Source: Piper betle
Lineage: Eukaryota > Streptophyta > Magnoliopsida > Piperales > Piperaceae
NCBI GenBank assembly: GCA_033002965.1
Contig: JAURVB010002731.1
Location: forward strand, 1 to 64,000
Length of the DNA stretch: 64,000 nucleotides
Direction: 5' to 3'
Notes under the pieces: generated by a model
Told to the model about the DNA's origin: nothing
What the model saw: the letters and a program-made list of their open reading frames with translations, nothing else
The model's database searches: none
Shown: positions 34,962 through 47,789 of the stretch, in pieces
Numbering within the stretch: position 1 is the stretch's first letter
Layout: each line of letters begins with the position of its first letter
Program-made: the position numbers and the translations under genes

Positions 34962-37900
34962 TAATTATAATAGCAAAACTCAATTGTTAACCAGGTATGA
35001 TTTTTACTGCTACGTCAAGGAAGACAAATTGCATTAGTATTGTAGTTCTTGGGCTTTTTCTCGTTGAGATCATGTTGTTTTGAAAATGGTGATATCTAAA
35101 TTGTTAAATTTGGTATCTAGCTCTTTGCACTCTTTGTATGTATCCACACTAAAAGGCGCGAACAGCTCAGGAAGAGGAAAGTGATTGTGTAGTACATTTT
35201 GCTCTCTTCCTTTTCTTCTATAAGACACCTGTGTAATAACAGTGCAAAAGTGGCTTGGTTCTTTTTGAGTGTTTGATTCATGTCAAGGCTCTTTTTCCGG
35301 CCTTTGGTCTTGCTCTTCCACACGTGTTAATTGCTCCTACAGCTGAACTTCTCGATCTTCTTGTGCGCTAATAAAGAACTAAGTACTAGTTGTTCCTACA
35401 TTCCAACTCATATCATGATCATGTTTTCATTTTAGCTCAACTACAAAGAATGAATGCCGAATACTGTTCTCTCCTAAAGTTTTGCACCTTATAGTATCAC
35501 ACAAGGGTGATGGTGAAGAGTCATGTTGAAAGAGCTATGCCAGAACCCCAAATTTCAGGAACGGCAAATTCTGACAGTTCGCGGTTGCTGTGGGCTCTAA
35601 TCAGCCCACATATGGTTGAGCAAATCAGAGGACAATATAACAGGCATATCACACCCTCTGTCCGCTAATTGCTAGTAAGTCCTTTGATCCTCATTATTTT
35701 GTGGACTAAACGAAGCAGATATATCCAACATCCATTCCCATCATTACATGAATTATTAACGTTGTCTGATGTTGTATCCAACATATTTATTCAACCTCTT
35801 GATGTGGATTACACCCCCCATCTTTCATCATTATAGTTTGTATCACACGGATGTTTCACTGCATTCATGTCCTACAAGTTCTTGTTCTTTCACTCAATCA
35901 TTCCAAACTTGGGTTCCTACAGAAGAAATGAAGAAATTAGTAGATGACGCATCGAGGAGTTATGGTAGATCTAGTACAAGAATGACCAATTTGTATTTGG
36001 CTACAGGTCAGAATGGAGCCCAAGATCCAATGTACTACGTACTAAGCCGTCTCTCTCTGGAATCTCTCCTCTACCATTCTGTCTTCATGCTTCGGTTCTG
36101 ACATTGCTGGACACAGTCTACAAAGAAGATGCCCAGATCACAAATCAAAACAACGATTGCTAGCTTATTGGATCTTATGCTGAATTCACCAGTTCTTTAA
36201 GCTTTTTAGCTAGTAAAACTTTTATCCCAACCTCACTGTAGAAATGGTTCTGCATAAAGCCATGAACAAATGCAGGGTCCGTAGCCGATTTTCTCTACGT
36301 TTTAGAACAACCCAGTTTTGAAATTTGTCTGCGTCAGAAAGGAAATGATCCAGTGTATCGAGTTTTACATATAAAAACATGTACACGGCCATTTCTTTCT
36401 GTGTGCCTCCCTCTGTAATCTGATCTGTCTTCATTCCTTGGCTCTGACATTGCAAATGACTATACAAAATGGAGACCAAGTTAAGATCAAGAAAGACGCT
36501 ATCAATAAACTACTTTGAAGGAGTATTATTATACTTGCTCATGCGAATAACCTTTAATCAAATCACATAATATGACAACAGAAACACTGATCTCTGTAGC
36601 TAAAAAAATCGTCTCCATCGGGTTAGACGAAAGCAACTTCCATATCCATTTTCTATACAATGGCGGCTTGATCGGTATCATAGACACAGCACTCGATGGT
36701 GACAAGCCTGATAACTCCAAAACATGGTTGAGCAGCTCTAAACAAGATAACTTATGAGATGACTCCACTCTGGTTATACTCGTGTTACCAAACATCTCAA
36801 TGCAACTTGCTCAAGAATTTGAAATCCGATCATTGTAACTTATTGGCCGTGAAATTTCTCATTTAAAAAATGACAATTTTGTGAGACTTGAGCATCATTA
36901 ATTTTCGAGCTTTTAGTTTTATATTTCATGTTCTATAAACATAATTGTCTTTCAGTCATTTCAGACTTTCTTTAATCTGAATAATGCAATAAATCATCTT
37001 TCATATGATTCAAATATTTGCTGATGGGTAGTTTTCACCTTCATATACATTTGGCCAGTCTGATCTCAGGTAAAAAGGATGTCATAAACTATAATGACAT
37101 GAATGATGAAACAGTATTCCAAATTCTGAAAGGTTTGAGGATGATCATATTTGCAGCTAGCTAGCAACATATCTAATCTATGTTATGTCTTTCAATTTTT
37201 CTAGATTGCTCCAATCACAGGAATTCTGATTTTGTTTGTCTCTTTCGTTTATACATCGCCCATAAAAACGCAGCCCATAGAGAGCAGAACTATCAACTAT
37301 GTACTTGGTATTAAAATGTGCATTAGACGGAAGTTTATTTATCAGGTAAAGATACTCCTAAAAGCAAAACTTAAGAAGCATAATGATTTGATCTAAGAGA
37401 GAAAATAGAAGTTGGATATTATACAGGCATCCATCTTAACATATATATGTTCACGTGCTAAAGCTAAAGCAGTACAAATTTGCTTTCTTCTCTTTCTACC
37501 AGAGATCTCCTTTGAGATGTTAAAAGAGAAGTTCAATACAAAAAATTGCATGTTATGGGATTGGTTATGATTTTAATATACAAAAGGGTTTATGTTGGTA
37601 TCACATCAGGTAGGTTTTCAGTCTGTTTTTTACTGGCAAGCTCATATACGTCTTCCTCAACCATTTTGGTTGATTTGAGTGACGAAAGGTAGGGACGGAA
37701 AAGAAGTGTTCAAGCTAAACAAAGAGTTGGTCGTTGAAATCAGGTATCCTAGTAGCTTTGATCTCTCATGTTATTCATGATTATGATGTTGACCCAAATC
37801 TTTGGAGGGCCGTGTATGCCATTTTATTTATCCAGAGCTGATATACATGGCAAAGCAGCTCTTATATTTGATTCTCAACTTTTAATAATTTGTTTTAAGC

Positions 37901-39190
37901 TTACTAAATCAAAACCCTGAACCCTGAAATCCTAAAAACCGAAAAACACATCTATTGGTTGTGAAATGAACATACTTGCAGCAAGTAAAATGCATATTTC
38001 AAGGGGAGAAATTTGGTCTTTCCAAACGGTGTCTTGGTCCATCAACATGTTGAGCTTTTCAGCATGGAATCATCAAACCCATTACTGACTACTGGGTAGC
38101 TAGTGGTGTGATCAACACAAGTTAAACTTGATGAACTATCAATAGAGCTCAAGCAAATGAATTTGCTAACCTCAATTTAAAAGTCGAACTTGATGCATTT
38201 GAGCATGATAAAATATTTAACTTGTGTTGGGTTATTTACCTAATATCGTATTACCTATATATTGTCATTTAATATTCGATTAAGTTCTATATACTTTGAA
38301 AGAAGTATCATTGTTTGTTAATTGACCTGAAATGTTTTTAGATAAGATGTAAATTTGAACTTACTGGAACCATTAATTTAAGAGGAACCTTGGCATCAGC
38401 TCCAACTAATATGAGAATATCAGCAACTTTAAATCTAGTCATTCATTCAAATCACGTGACTATAAGTTTTTTATATAGACAAAACTACCTTCATCATCCA
38501 ACCATCTTTGTAATCTAAGAACTGCTATTAACATTAACTTACATAAGATATAAGCTATTGTGCATACTAATTATTCTCTTAATTTAAAGGGCTAGTTCAC
38601 CTTCACTTACAATTTACAAAATTAAATACGAACTAAGCTTGAACATATAGAAAGAATTTCAAAACCCCTTAAGTTCGACTTGCTAAACCTGCACAAATAA
38701 AACCAAACCCAAAATGATTAGTATTGAAACAAGTTTTTTTAAAGCAAATTTCGAAACAAGTTGAGGATGAAGAGAGGGATGCTCGGTTTTTTTAAATCCC
38801 TCCTCGCCAATGATAACCCTAATATAGAGACAAGCCAGATTCAACTCTCCCCTTCATGTCCCTTCTTCAACCTGCCCCCCTTACCATTGAGGCTCCTTCA
38901 TGGCCAGAACGATGCATGGCCATAGTTTTCACGGTAGAACAGGAGCCACTGCTTGAGGTAAGAATTAGTTCTTGGGGTCATTTTGATATTTTCACCCGCA
39001 TTCTTTATCTGCTCAGTTCTTACTTATTACACGTTCAAAAAAATTGAATTTAGCTTGTTCTCTTATTTCTTTGTTGATTGTTGGATTTTCAGTACTGTCA
39101 TCTTTGTTGGCGCTTTTAAAGGATTTCCGATGGTGCTGGACGAATTGGGTGAAAAGTTTTGCATTTGTTTCTGGCAAAAAATAGATTTTT
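34962..39190. other. Intergenic DNA without a recognised gene
   Basis: Only short frames occur. Two spots stand out but remain unassigned: 36529-36795, open on both strands, and 38856-38955, an exon-like start (MSLLQPAPLTIEAPSW) followed by a good donor, gaggtaaga. No LTR or TIR ends were found. Confidence 0.5.
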
Positions 39191-40103
39191 TTTTGGGTGT
39201 ATGAGTGTGTAGACGTGAGATGTGTACAATTTTGTCTGTTTTCAGCTAGTCTCTGCAGGTTGGATGGAGAACTTAACGATAAAAAGTTGGTAACCTCGGA
39301 ATTTCCACTTATCCTTTGGTGGCTTGACCTTCGAAGGATGAGTCTCAGGAGTAGCTCTATCATCTTGTTTCCACATTTTTATGGTTTTGTCGTCTTCACA
39401 TGAGAGAAGCACGAGTCTGTAATTTCATAAGACAAAGCATATACACCAGCTTCACTGTCCAGAGATACTGAAAAAAAAATGCATTCAATTCATTTTACGA
39501 AGCATACCATAATCACATTTCCTTGGGTTTTCGTTCAAAACCTGACTGTACAATAGTTTGTGCTTGCTGGAAGTTATGGTCACTTTTCCAGCCCCATAAC
39601 CAAAGGCTTCCATTCTCGCCTTCAACATCGCTCAGACGAGAGAATGCTATTAAGATAGGTGGTCCTTTTCATAGAAACTTTACAGAGGCATGTAAGAAGA
39701 CAATAAGATACAGAGTACACAGTACACACAGCTCGACTTCTACTGTAAGACAAGAAAACCCTCAAAGCAGAAAGAAGAGAAGATATAATAGAAATAATTT
39801 TCATCACTTACGAATGACAAAAGTGACAACAAAGAGCAATCTCAACTATCATATTAATGAAGTTGTAAGACTGTAAATGATACCTCCAGTTGCCAATGCT
39901 CCATCAGCATTGACTGTCATTGCGTTGATGATTGCTTTCTGTTGCAAACTGTTCGAACAAAGCACCACACAAAAGCAGAAACATGTAAGCAGAACTACCA
40001 ATTTACCCTGAAACAAACCACAAAACTAAGCAATTTTTGCGTTAGATCTAAACAACTGTGCATCAGATTAAGTGAATGTGTACTTAATAAGAACTGAACA
40101 GCA

Positions 40104-40350
40104 TGTGTGTGATTGTGAGAGTAGTGGCATTAGTTGTAATTTTTGTTAACGTTAAGACTTGTTAAGTACTTAAACCCATCTACCCATATGATGTACCGAG
40201 ACCCATTATGGAACACTAGCAAGAATAGTGAATGACAATAAAAGAGGGCAGCGACCCTCCTCTCCTCCCCTTCCACTTTTGGTAAGATTTTATTTTTATT
40301 TTATTAATTATCTACAATTTATGCTCCATCCATCTATTTCCTCCCCAACA
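40104..40350 (+). repeat. 5' LTR of copia-2, start truncated
   Basis: From about 40118 it aligns with 44545-44774 and ends ccccaaca like the 3' LTR. The first ~34 bp of the 3' LTR have no counterpart here and the target-duplication word ctatg is absent on this side, indicating a small deletion at the left junction. Confidence 0.8.
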
Positions 40351-40355
40351 AATTT

Positions 40356-40367
40356 TGTATCAAAGCC
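40356..40367 (+). other. PBS of copia-2
   Basis: The sequence tgtatcaaagcc lies five bases after the LTR end and matches the copia initiator-tRNA PBS (tggtatcagagcc) with one base missing and one transition. Confidence 0.75.
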
Positions 40368-40682
40368 TTGGTTTTTCCCCATCATCTCCAAATTGAAAAC
40401 CATTTGAAAAAAATCTTTTAAAAAATCTCATTTTTCAAAAAACTAAAGAAAGAAAAATCACGCCTTTAGATGACATACAAAAAATTCTTATTTCAATGTT
40501 TAAAAGAGATGAGAAGAGTTATAATGATTAGAATTTGTAAATAAAAATAATCTTTATGTAAAAAGACTTGTAGGAAGTGGAAGAAGATAGGTATAAAGAG
40601 CCTTATAGCAATGAAGTTCTAGTCACACAAAGTGAAAGAAAAGAAGAAAGAATACAAGGAGAATTAAAAAAATGCAAAAGTT

Positions 40683-41033
40683 ATGAGAACAACAAAATTT
40701 ATAGATGCTCGAAAGATCTTGAGGAATGAATTTAAAAGTAACAATAACGTATATTTGGCAAAACTTCAAAATTTATGGGCTGATTTTGATAATATACATA
40801 TGAAGGAAGGTGAAAATGTGAAAAATTTATTTTTTAGAGTTATTGTTATTGTGAAGAAAATTAGAGAGTATGATGATGATATTATAGATAAGAGAGTTGT
40901 TGAAAAAGTGTTGAAAAGTATGTCTTCCAAGTTTGAACATGTTGTAATTATTAAAGAGTCAAAAGATTTATCTAAATTGTCAATTAGTGAGTTGATGAGC
41001 TCTCTTCATGTGCATGAACAAAGGATGAATTGA
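40683..41033 (+). pseudogene. copia-2 gag fragment
   Basis: A 116-codon frame shows the UBN2/retrotransposon gag fold: it includes LQNLWADFDNIHMKEGENV and the terminal ISELMSSLHVHEQRM, both characteristic of plant copia gag. It lacks the start and the zinc knuckle, which lie in broken frames after 41040. Confidence 0.8.
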
Positions 41034-41540
41034 ATAATGTCTATGCCAAGCCTAGAGCAAGTTCTTCAATCCAAAGTAAATGTGGAAAATACAAGGATAT
41101 ATAAGAAGGGTGAAGCTTTAAACAAGTTCCGTGGAGGAAAAGGTGGAGGACAAAATAGAGATAACTAGAATGGTGATGAAGAAAATTATAAAAGTAGAAG
41201 AAAAAATATAATAATGGTAGAGGATAAGGTTATGGAAGAGGCCAAAATCAAAATGGGAGAAGAAAATGTTATATTTACAAAAAGACCAATTATATTATCA
41301 ATGATTGCTATCATAAATATGAGAGATGTCCACACTATGCATATGATCTCAAGGATTGTAAATACAAGCCAAGAGATCAAGATTACGTTCAAAAAGATGA
41401 GAAGAAAATCAACTATGTTGAGAAAGATGACAAAGAAAGTGATGTATTTTATTCTTGCATGTCTACCCAAGAGAAGTATAATGATATTTAGTATGTTAAT
41501 AGTGGATATAACAATCATATGACGAAACAAAAAGCATTTT

Positions 41541-42728
41541 GTGAAATTTGATAATAATTTTTTATCTAGTGTGAAGTTTCGAGATGACAAAGAGATTGTT
41601 AGCAAAGGTGTGATTATAGTGCAAAACAAGAAAGGAACCACCAAGTTCATTTGTGATGTGTGTTATGTACCCGATTTGGCTACAAATTTATTGAATGTTA
41701 TACAATTACTTCAAAAAGGATACAAGGTAACTTTTGATAACAAGAGTGTAAAATTCTTGACAAATATAGCAATTAAGTAGTTACTAAGGTAGAGATGAAT
41801 AGTAGAAAAATTTTTCAATTGAGAATGCCTTCTCATGAAAATTATGGTTTCAAGATTACTTGTGATGATATGTCTCTTTTATGACACTTAAAATATGACC
41901 ACTTGAATTTTAGAAGTCTTGCATTGTTGAAGCACAAGAACATGGAACTTGGCTTGCCACAAATTGATCAAGACCACAAGCTTCACGAAGGATGTGTGTA
42001 TTGAAAACAACATAGATTGTTATTTTTAGAGTCTTTAAGGAGGACAAAAGCCCCACTTGAGATAGATAGTGCATGCCGATTTATGTAGTATAACAAATAC
42101 TCCAATAATTAGGTATAGAAGGTATTTTTCTTCATACTTGATGATTTTACAAGAATAATGTAGGTTTACTTCTTGCATGAAAAATCATAAGCATTTTCCA
42201 AGTTTATTGAATTTAAAACAATGGTTGAAAAATAAAGTGGACTCTCCTTAAAAGCTTTGAGAGCCGATAGAGGTGGAGAATTCAATTCAAAGGAGTTTTA
42301 GAAATTTTACAAGTCCAATGGCATTAGAAGGGAGATGACTACAAGCTAAACTCCATAACAAAATGGTATAGTAGGAATGAGGAATAGAACGATAGTAAAA
42401 ATGGCTAGATATACATTAGCACACAAAAACCTCCCATATAAATTTTGAGCGGAGGATTCTCAATAGATATCCTACCAAAGTGGTTGAAAATAAGATATCA
42501 TATGAATCTAAACATCAGAGAAAACCCGAAGTGAGTACTTTGAGAATTTTTAGATGCATTGCTTATGCTTACATTCTATCCCCAAAGAGAAGTAAATTTG
42601 ATGAAAAAGGTGAGAAATGTTTTGTCATTAGATTTTGTAAAGAATCTAAATGCTATAGGCTATTGGATTTCAAAACTAACAAGTTGGTAATTTCAAGAGA
42701 TGTGATCTTCGATGAAAATGAGACATGA
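41541..42728 (+). pseudogene. copia-2 protease/integrase remnants
   Basis: Short frames give the pre-integrase part (YVPDLATNLLNVIQLLQKGY, 41666-41725), then stop-rich integrase sequence, and the copia integrase end (SKFDEKGEKC, 42591-42620; CYRLLDFKTNKLVISRDVIF, 42651-42710). Many stops interrupt it. Confidence 0.8.
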
Positions 42729-43079
42729 AAAGTATGTAATGGTGAAACTCATTTGAAGAGGCTGTGTAGAGTGGAAGAAGAAATAAGAGATAAAACACTA
42801 CTTACCAATGAAGAAGTTGAAGACCGTGGAGATATTCCAAGTTCATCTTACTCATTACCACCTCCTAGTACACAATAAAGAGAGTGACAAGTAAGACCGG
42901 ATGACATTGATTCAAATTCTCCTCCAAAGAAGGCGTATTCTTTACAAACAATTATAGAATCTAATGTTGCCCTTCTTAATTTGAACCTTAATACTTTCAT
43001 AAAGTTATATAGCAAAAAGCATAAGTAAATGCTATGGATGAAAAAATGAAGATGATTGAAAAAAATCAAACATGAGAGC

Positions 43080-44480
43080 TTGTTGAAAAACCAAAAGGTA
43101 AAAAGATGTGATTGACTTGAAATCAGTGTATAAGATAAAGTTCAACGGGGATGGATCAATTCAAAAGCACAAGGCAAGATTGGTTGCAAAAGAATACTCA
43201 CAACAACATGATATGATTTCAATGAAACTTTTACATTGGCTGTGAGGATGAAAACAATTAGAAATATTCTAGCTATGGCTACTTAATTAAAGTTACAAGT
43301 ATTTCAACTTGATGTGAAATTAGTTTTTTTGAATGAAAAATTGTAAGAAGAGGTGCATGTGAAACAACCTCAAGGATATGTTGTTGAAGGCCAAGAAGAC
43401 AAGGTGTAGAAGTTGAAGAAAGCTTTATGTAACCTAAAGCAAGTACCTAGAGCATGAAATAACAAGATTGACGGCTACTTAAAGAAGAATAGATTTTAAA
43501 GAAGTCCAAGTGGGCCCTCACTCTATGTGAAGAATGAAGGTGACAACTTCCTTATACTTTACTTATATGTTGATGATTTAATTTATGCTAGTAATTATAA
43601 CAAGATGTTGATTGATTTTAAAAATGTCACGATGAAAGAGTATAAGATGAGTGATTTGAAACTTATGAGATATTTTCTTGGCATTCAAGTGATGCAAAAG
43701 AAAAGTGAGAATTTTATTTTTCAAGAGAAGTATGTGGATGATTTGTTATAAATGTTTAAAAAGTCTAATTGCAAGCCTATGTCTACACCTATGAGGATGA
43801 ATGAAAAATTGAATAGAGATGATAATGATGAATTGGCCAATGAGCAAATATATAAAAGTTTGGTTGGATATTTGGTTTATCTCGCAAACAATAGACTGGA
43901 CATTGGGCATGCAGTTAGTGTAGTTTCAAGGTATATGGACAAGCCTAGCAAAATCTCATTTGATAACAATTATGGATTTTGAGGTATGTGAAAAGAACAA
44001 AGAATTTTGGTTTCAAGTATAAAGTTGAAAATGAGGCTAAGTTAATTGGATAGTCGAATAGTGATTGGGCCGATTGTCAAGATGATAGGAAGAGCACATC
44101 GGGATATGTTTTTAGCATGTAAGCAAGGTTATATCATGGCCTTCTAAGAAGCAATAAGCGGTTGCATTATCTTCATGTGAAATTATTTATATTTCTTTAA
44201 CAAGTGAGGCAAGTGAAGCAATTTAGCTAAGGAGAATTCTCAAAGATCATTTGTGTGAATAAAATGGAGATACTACTATCTTTTGTGATAATATGTCCGC
44301 AATTGCAATGAACAAAAATCTCATTTTTCATGCTAGGTCAAAGCATATTTAGTTGAGACATCACTTTATTAGGGATGTTGTTGAACAAGGTGAAATTGAA
44401 TTAAAGTTTATCAATACAAAGGAGCAAATGACTAATATGTTTACAAAGCTCTCAGTCAATACAAGTTTGAATATTTTAGA
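43080..44480 (+). pseudogene. copia-2 reverse transcriptase and RNase H remnants
   Basis: The RT catalytic segment YLYVDDLIYAS lies near 43563-43595, followed by LMRYFLGIQVMQ and by SLVGYLVYLANNRLDIGHAV (43857-43916). RNase H follows with a broken WADCQDDRKSTSGYVF near 44067-44114. Stops and frameshifts occur throughout. Confidence 0.85.
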
Positions 44481-44509
44481 AAGATGATGAAAATTACGAA
44501 TTAAGAGGG

Positions 44510-44774
44510 TGTTAGAAAGTGAAGGTTAATTTGTAATTTTTTGTGTAATGGCATGAGTTGTAATTTCTGTGAACTTTAAGTCTTGTTATGTACTGAAACC
44601 CATCTACCCCATATGATGTACCAGCTTCATTTTGGAACACTAGCACGAACAGTGAATGACAAAAAAAGGGGGAAGCAAGCCTCCTCTCCTCCTCTTCCAA
44701 TTTTGGTAAAATTTTATTGTTATTTTATCAATTATTTACAATTTATACTCTCTCCATTTATTTCCTCCCCAACA
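44510..44774 (+). repeat. 3' LTR of copia-2
   Basis: The 265-bp LTR begins TGTTAGAAAG directly after a purine-rich ttaagaggg and ends ccccaaca. The bases after it (ctatgcagg) belong to the exon of the PRL1-like gene. Confidence 0.88.
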
Positions 44775-47213
44775 CTATGCAGGAATTCTCCTTTAGGCAG
44801 ATTAAATTTCTTTACGTTATCTGCTGATGATGCAAAACTATGCCTAAAAAAGGTAGTTTATAAATGTAGCGCATTCATAAGAAGAAGGATCACCTGGATA
44901 GTACTATACCAAATAATTCAGAAAAATCATATATTACATACTGAAGGATGCAACGCCAGTGCCCTAACAGATTTTTTGTGATCGTCGACTTCCCTGTAAA
45001 GACACAGAGAACAAAATTAATTTTTAGAATAAGATCCCACACGTGGATTGGAAAAAACAATTGAACCCAAAAAAATCATGACTCTTCTCTTTAATCATGT
45101 CAATTTCTCATTGCAACCAAAGAAACAAGTAGAGTTTACAGATCTTACCCAACCTAAGTGCCCGCTTATCACCTACAAAGATCAAGGATAAGTCAACAAT
45201 AACTTTATATAAAAACAATAAGATTATGAATATAGATTACTTTAAAGTGATTGAAAAACAATTCTTTAAAATATAAAAAAAATAATAACTTTAAAACATT
45301 TAAAAAAACATCAAAGTAAAGCAACTAACCATCTCCCTAGTGTTGAAAAATATTTCATTTTTGTATTCAAGGCAGCTTCATATTATAGCTTTCAGACAGA
45401 CATATAAGTAAAGTAACTGAATTAACTAAAATAAACAATAAGAGGAGGTCAAATGGGAATTACATGAGCAGGAGGCGCATAAAACAATTGAGTTATCATT
45501 AATAAGCGAAAACTACTATCCAATAAAAGTTTCTTCCTGATCATAATAAGGTTAAGGGCTAGATAAAAAAATTGTACGCGATAATTCTTTGACACCAGAC
45601 AGGACGAAGCCATCTACTTGGTATTTCTTCCATAATAGCAGATGTAGATTGAAATCTAGACATACAAGAGAACAGGCCACTGTGCCCTTTAGTAGCTAGA
45701 CTGTGTAAAAATCAAATGTATAATATGCTAATTAAAAGGAAAAAAGAAAAACAAAGAGAGAGAGTAGGGAGGTTATTAAGTACGTAGCCTCGTGCGAAAA
45801 CAAAAGAGCAACAGTCAAACCTTTCAGATGAGTTAGGGGTATTAATTATAGAGGTCAAGGCAACTTTTCCAGGATCAGAGGCATCATTTCTGCAAAAATG
45901 AATATATATTAACTTGCTGACTCTTAATCAAATGAGAATAGGTTTGTATCGCAGAAAAGGAAGGAAAACATACAATACTTCAGGTTGCAGCATTGGTACA
46001 GGAACAATGGTATTTAAATTCCCATGTTTGTCTAAACCTCTACTATTTTCATTACCTATCAGTAAACCATCAAAACCAATTTCATCATCAACCACGCCAT
46101 CTTGTACATACCATCCGATAAAATAATAACAAACCCCTTCATGTCTAATTAAACAGCCTTTCTTCCAGCTCTAAAGAGTTCTGTAATCTACGCATCCCAC
46201 ACCTAAGCAAGCTCCTATTCAAGTCTCTACCAAAGCATTGCATGGACGTGGCACGCAGAATTCACGCAACAAGAAGCAGTAGTCCAAACTTATTAAAGGA
46301 AGAACTTGGAAATACCTGGAAGTGCCAAAACACCAGACGATAAAAAAGCTTTATCGCCTAGAGCTGTAGTTGAACAGGGATTTCCATCAGCACACTGGTT
46401 AGATAAATCATTAGCTGCACCAAACTCAGTATTCGCCTTCAAAAGATGTGGAGTACACAGTCAAAATCATGCAAGATACAAAATAGGCTTAAAAAGGATT
46501 CACCAATTTGATACATTGTCAATTAATTGAACATGATTTTAACAACCAAAACCCAATACTCATTCTACTAAACCAATTAACCAGTGCTTCATCAACCATA
46601 TATCATAAGCTCACTTATTTAATACACAGCAAATTAAGTGAACTTTGTTTTAACAACCAAAACCCAATTCTCATTTTTAACCATTCAACCTGTTCTTAAT
46701 CAACCATACATCACAATCAAACTTACTTAATACGCTGACCGAATAGGATTTTACAAACAAAAACCAATTCTAATTCCATTTCTCACTCTATTTATCAACC
46801 ACATTATTAGATCAAAATGCTAAACAAAACACAGGTACACTCACATAAAATCAATTTAACTAGCACAAAAGCTTCATAATGATGGAAAGCATTTACTTTC
46901 CAACCAAAAACAAAAATCCAACACTCAATACAATTCCGCATTTCACCTCACGGCCCTAAAAGGATCAAAACAAAGGATACAGCCATTCTCGCCGGATGTC
47001 AGCGAGATTTCCGGCGGCGGTTAGTGAGGGAAGGAGGAGAGCACCTGCCGTCGTTGGCTGGTGCTGCCGAGCCACCGCTCTTTTTCTTCCGCCATAGCTT
47101 TGGTGGAGTAGTGGTGGTGACGACGGCAGCGAGGGAAGGCGAATCGGTTCGGTTATTTATCAACCAAACCCTCTTTAATTAAAGAACTCAGACCGATATC
47201 CGCTAAAAGGGCC

Positions 47214-47786
47214 TATGATTGCCAATTGAGCGAGCCAGGTTATAAATATTTGGCATTTGGCTTAATTTAATTTGACTCAAAACTCGACGTCTAAATGCTT
47301 AAATTCGAATTCAAATCTTTCGAGTCGAGTTTGAGCAAGACAGTGTTCGACTCGATTCGAAATAAACTCCTAATTTGACTCGATAAAATAATATAACAAT
47401 ATAGTCTTTATATTATATTATATATATATATATATTAATAAGTTTAATTATAACTAATTATATTTATTTATATATAATATAATATCAAAGTAGTGAGATA
47501 TTTTAAATGGTAGGTATTCAAGTAGAAGGTTTGGAGGTTGTGGGTTTATTTTATTTTTTAGTGAGTTACTTTCCACTTTATAATCGAATCAGTTTCAAGT
47601 TCAGAAACGAGTTGGGTTTGAGCTCGCTAAAAATTAACCAATTTAAGTGTATTCGAGTTCGAATCGAATTCGAATAACATAAAAATATTATAGTCGAGCT
47701 CGACTATACATGTTTAAAATTCATTCGATCTTGAGTTGAGTTCGAACACAAGTTGAGCTCGACTCGCTTGCTTATTTAGCAGCCTG
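47214..47786. mobile_element. Decayed relative of the hAT MITE at 30 kb
   Basis: The left end tatgattgccaattgagc resembles the MITE end at 30015, and the right end gcttatttagcagcctg is a weak inverse of it. The interior has the same layout: aactcgac/ctcgactc words around a TA-rich centre (47410-47480). No target duplication survives. It lies just upstream of the start of the PRL1-like pseudogene. Confidence 0.7.
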
Positions 47787-47789
47787 GCC

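Larger units (their letters stand above)
40104..44774 (+). mobile_element. Ty1/copia retrotransposon copia-2, degenerate, inserted in the PRL1-like pseudogene
   Basis: Two LTRs bracket gag, integrase, RT and RNase H remnants: 5' LTR about 40104-40350 (truncated at its start) and 3' LTR 44510-44774. By eye the LTRs differ at roughly 15% of positions, so the insertion is old. The element lies antisense to the interrupted gene, between exon sequence at 44775 (coding strand CTGCATAG) and the continuation at 40103 (CATGCTG). It belongs to a different copia lineage from copia-1 and copia-3, judging by its LTRs and gag. Confidence 0.9.
39242..47095 (-). pseudogene. PRL1-type WD40 protein pseudogene, internally deleted and split by copia-2
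   Basis: PRL1 (pleiotropic regulatory locus 1) is a nuclear WD40 protein of the spliceosome-linked MAC/NTC complex. Probable exons on the minus strand: 47045-47095 (MAEEKERW start), 46316-46436, a piece near 45975-46130, 45821-45889 (NDASDPGK), 45590-45655 (STSAIMEEIPSRWLRPVW), 45149-45172 (VISGHLGW), 44942-44993 (DDHKKSVRALALHPS), 44775-44843 (FASSADNVKKFNLPKGEF, broken by copia-2), 39884-39948 (QQKAIINAMTVNADG), 39542-39619 (ENGSLWLWGWKSDHNFQQAQ) and 39242-39467 (SLDSEAGVYALSYE, then DDKTIKMWK and ATPETHP). Between the VISGHLGW exon and the HHKKSVR exon only about 155 bp remain, so the exons for roughly the first four WD repeats are gone. The last exon also has a frameshift near 39400. The structure is clearly dead, although many splice sites persist. 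Confidence 0.85.
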
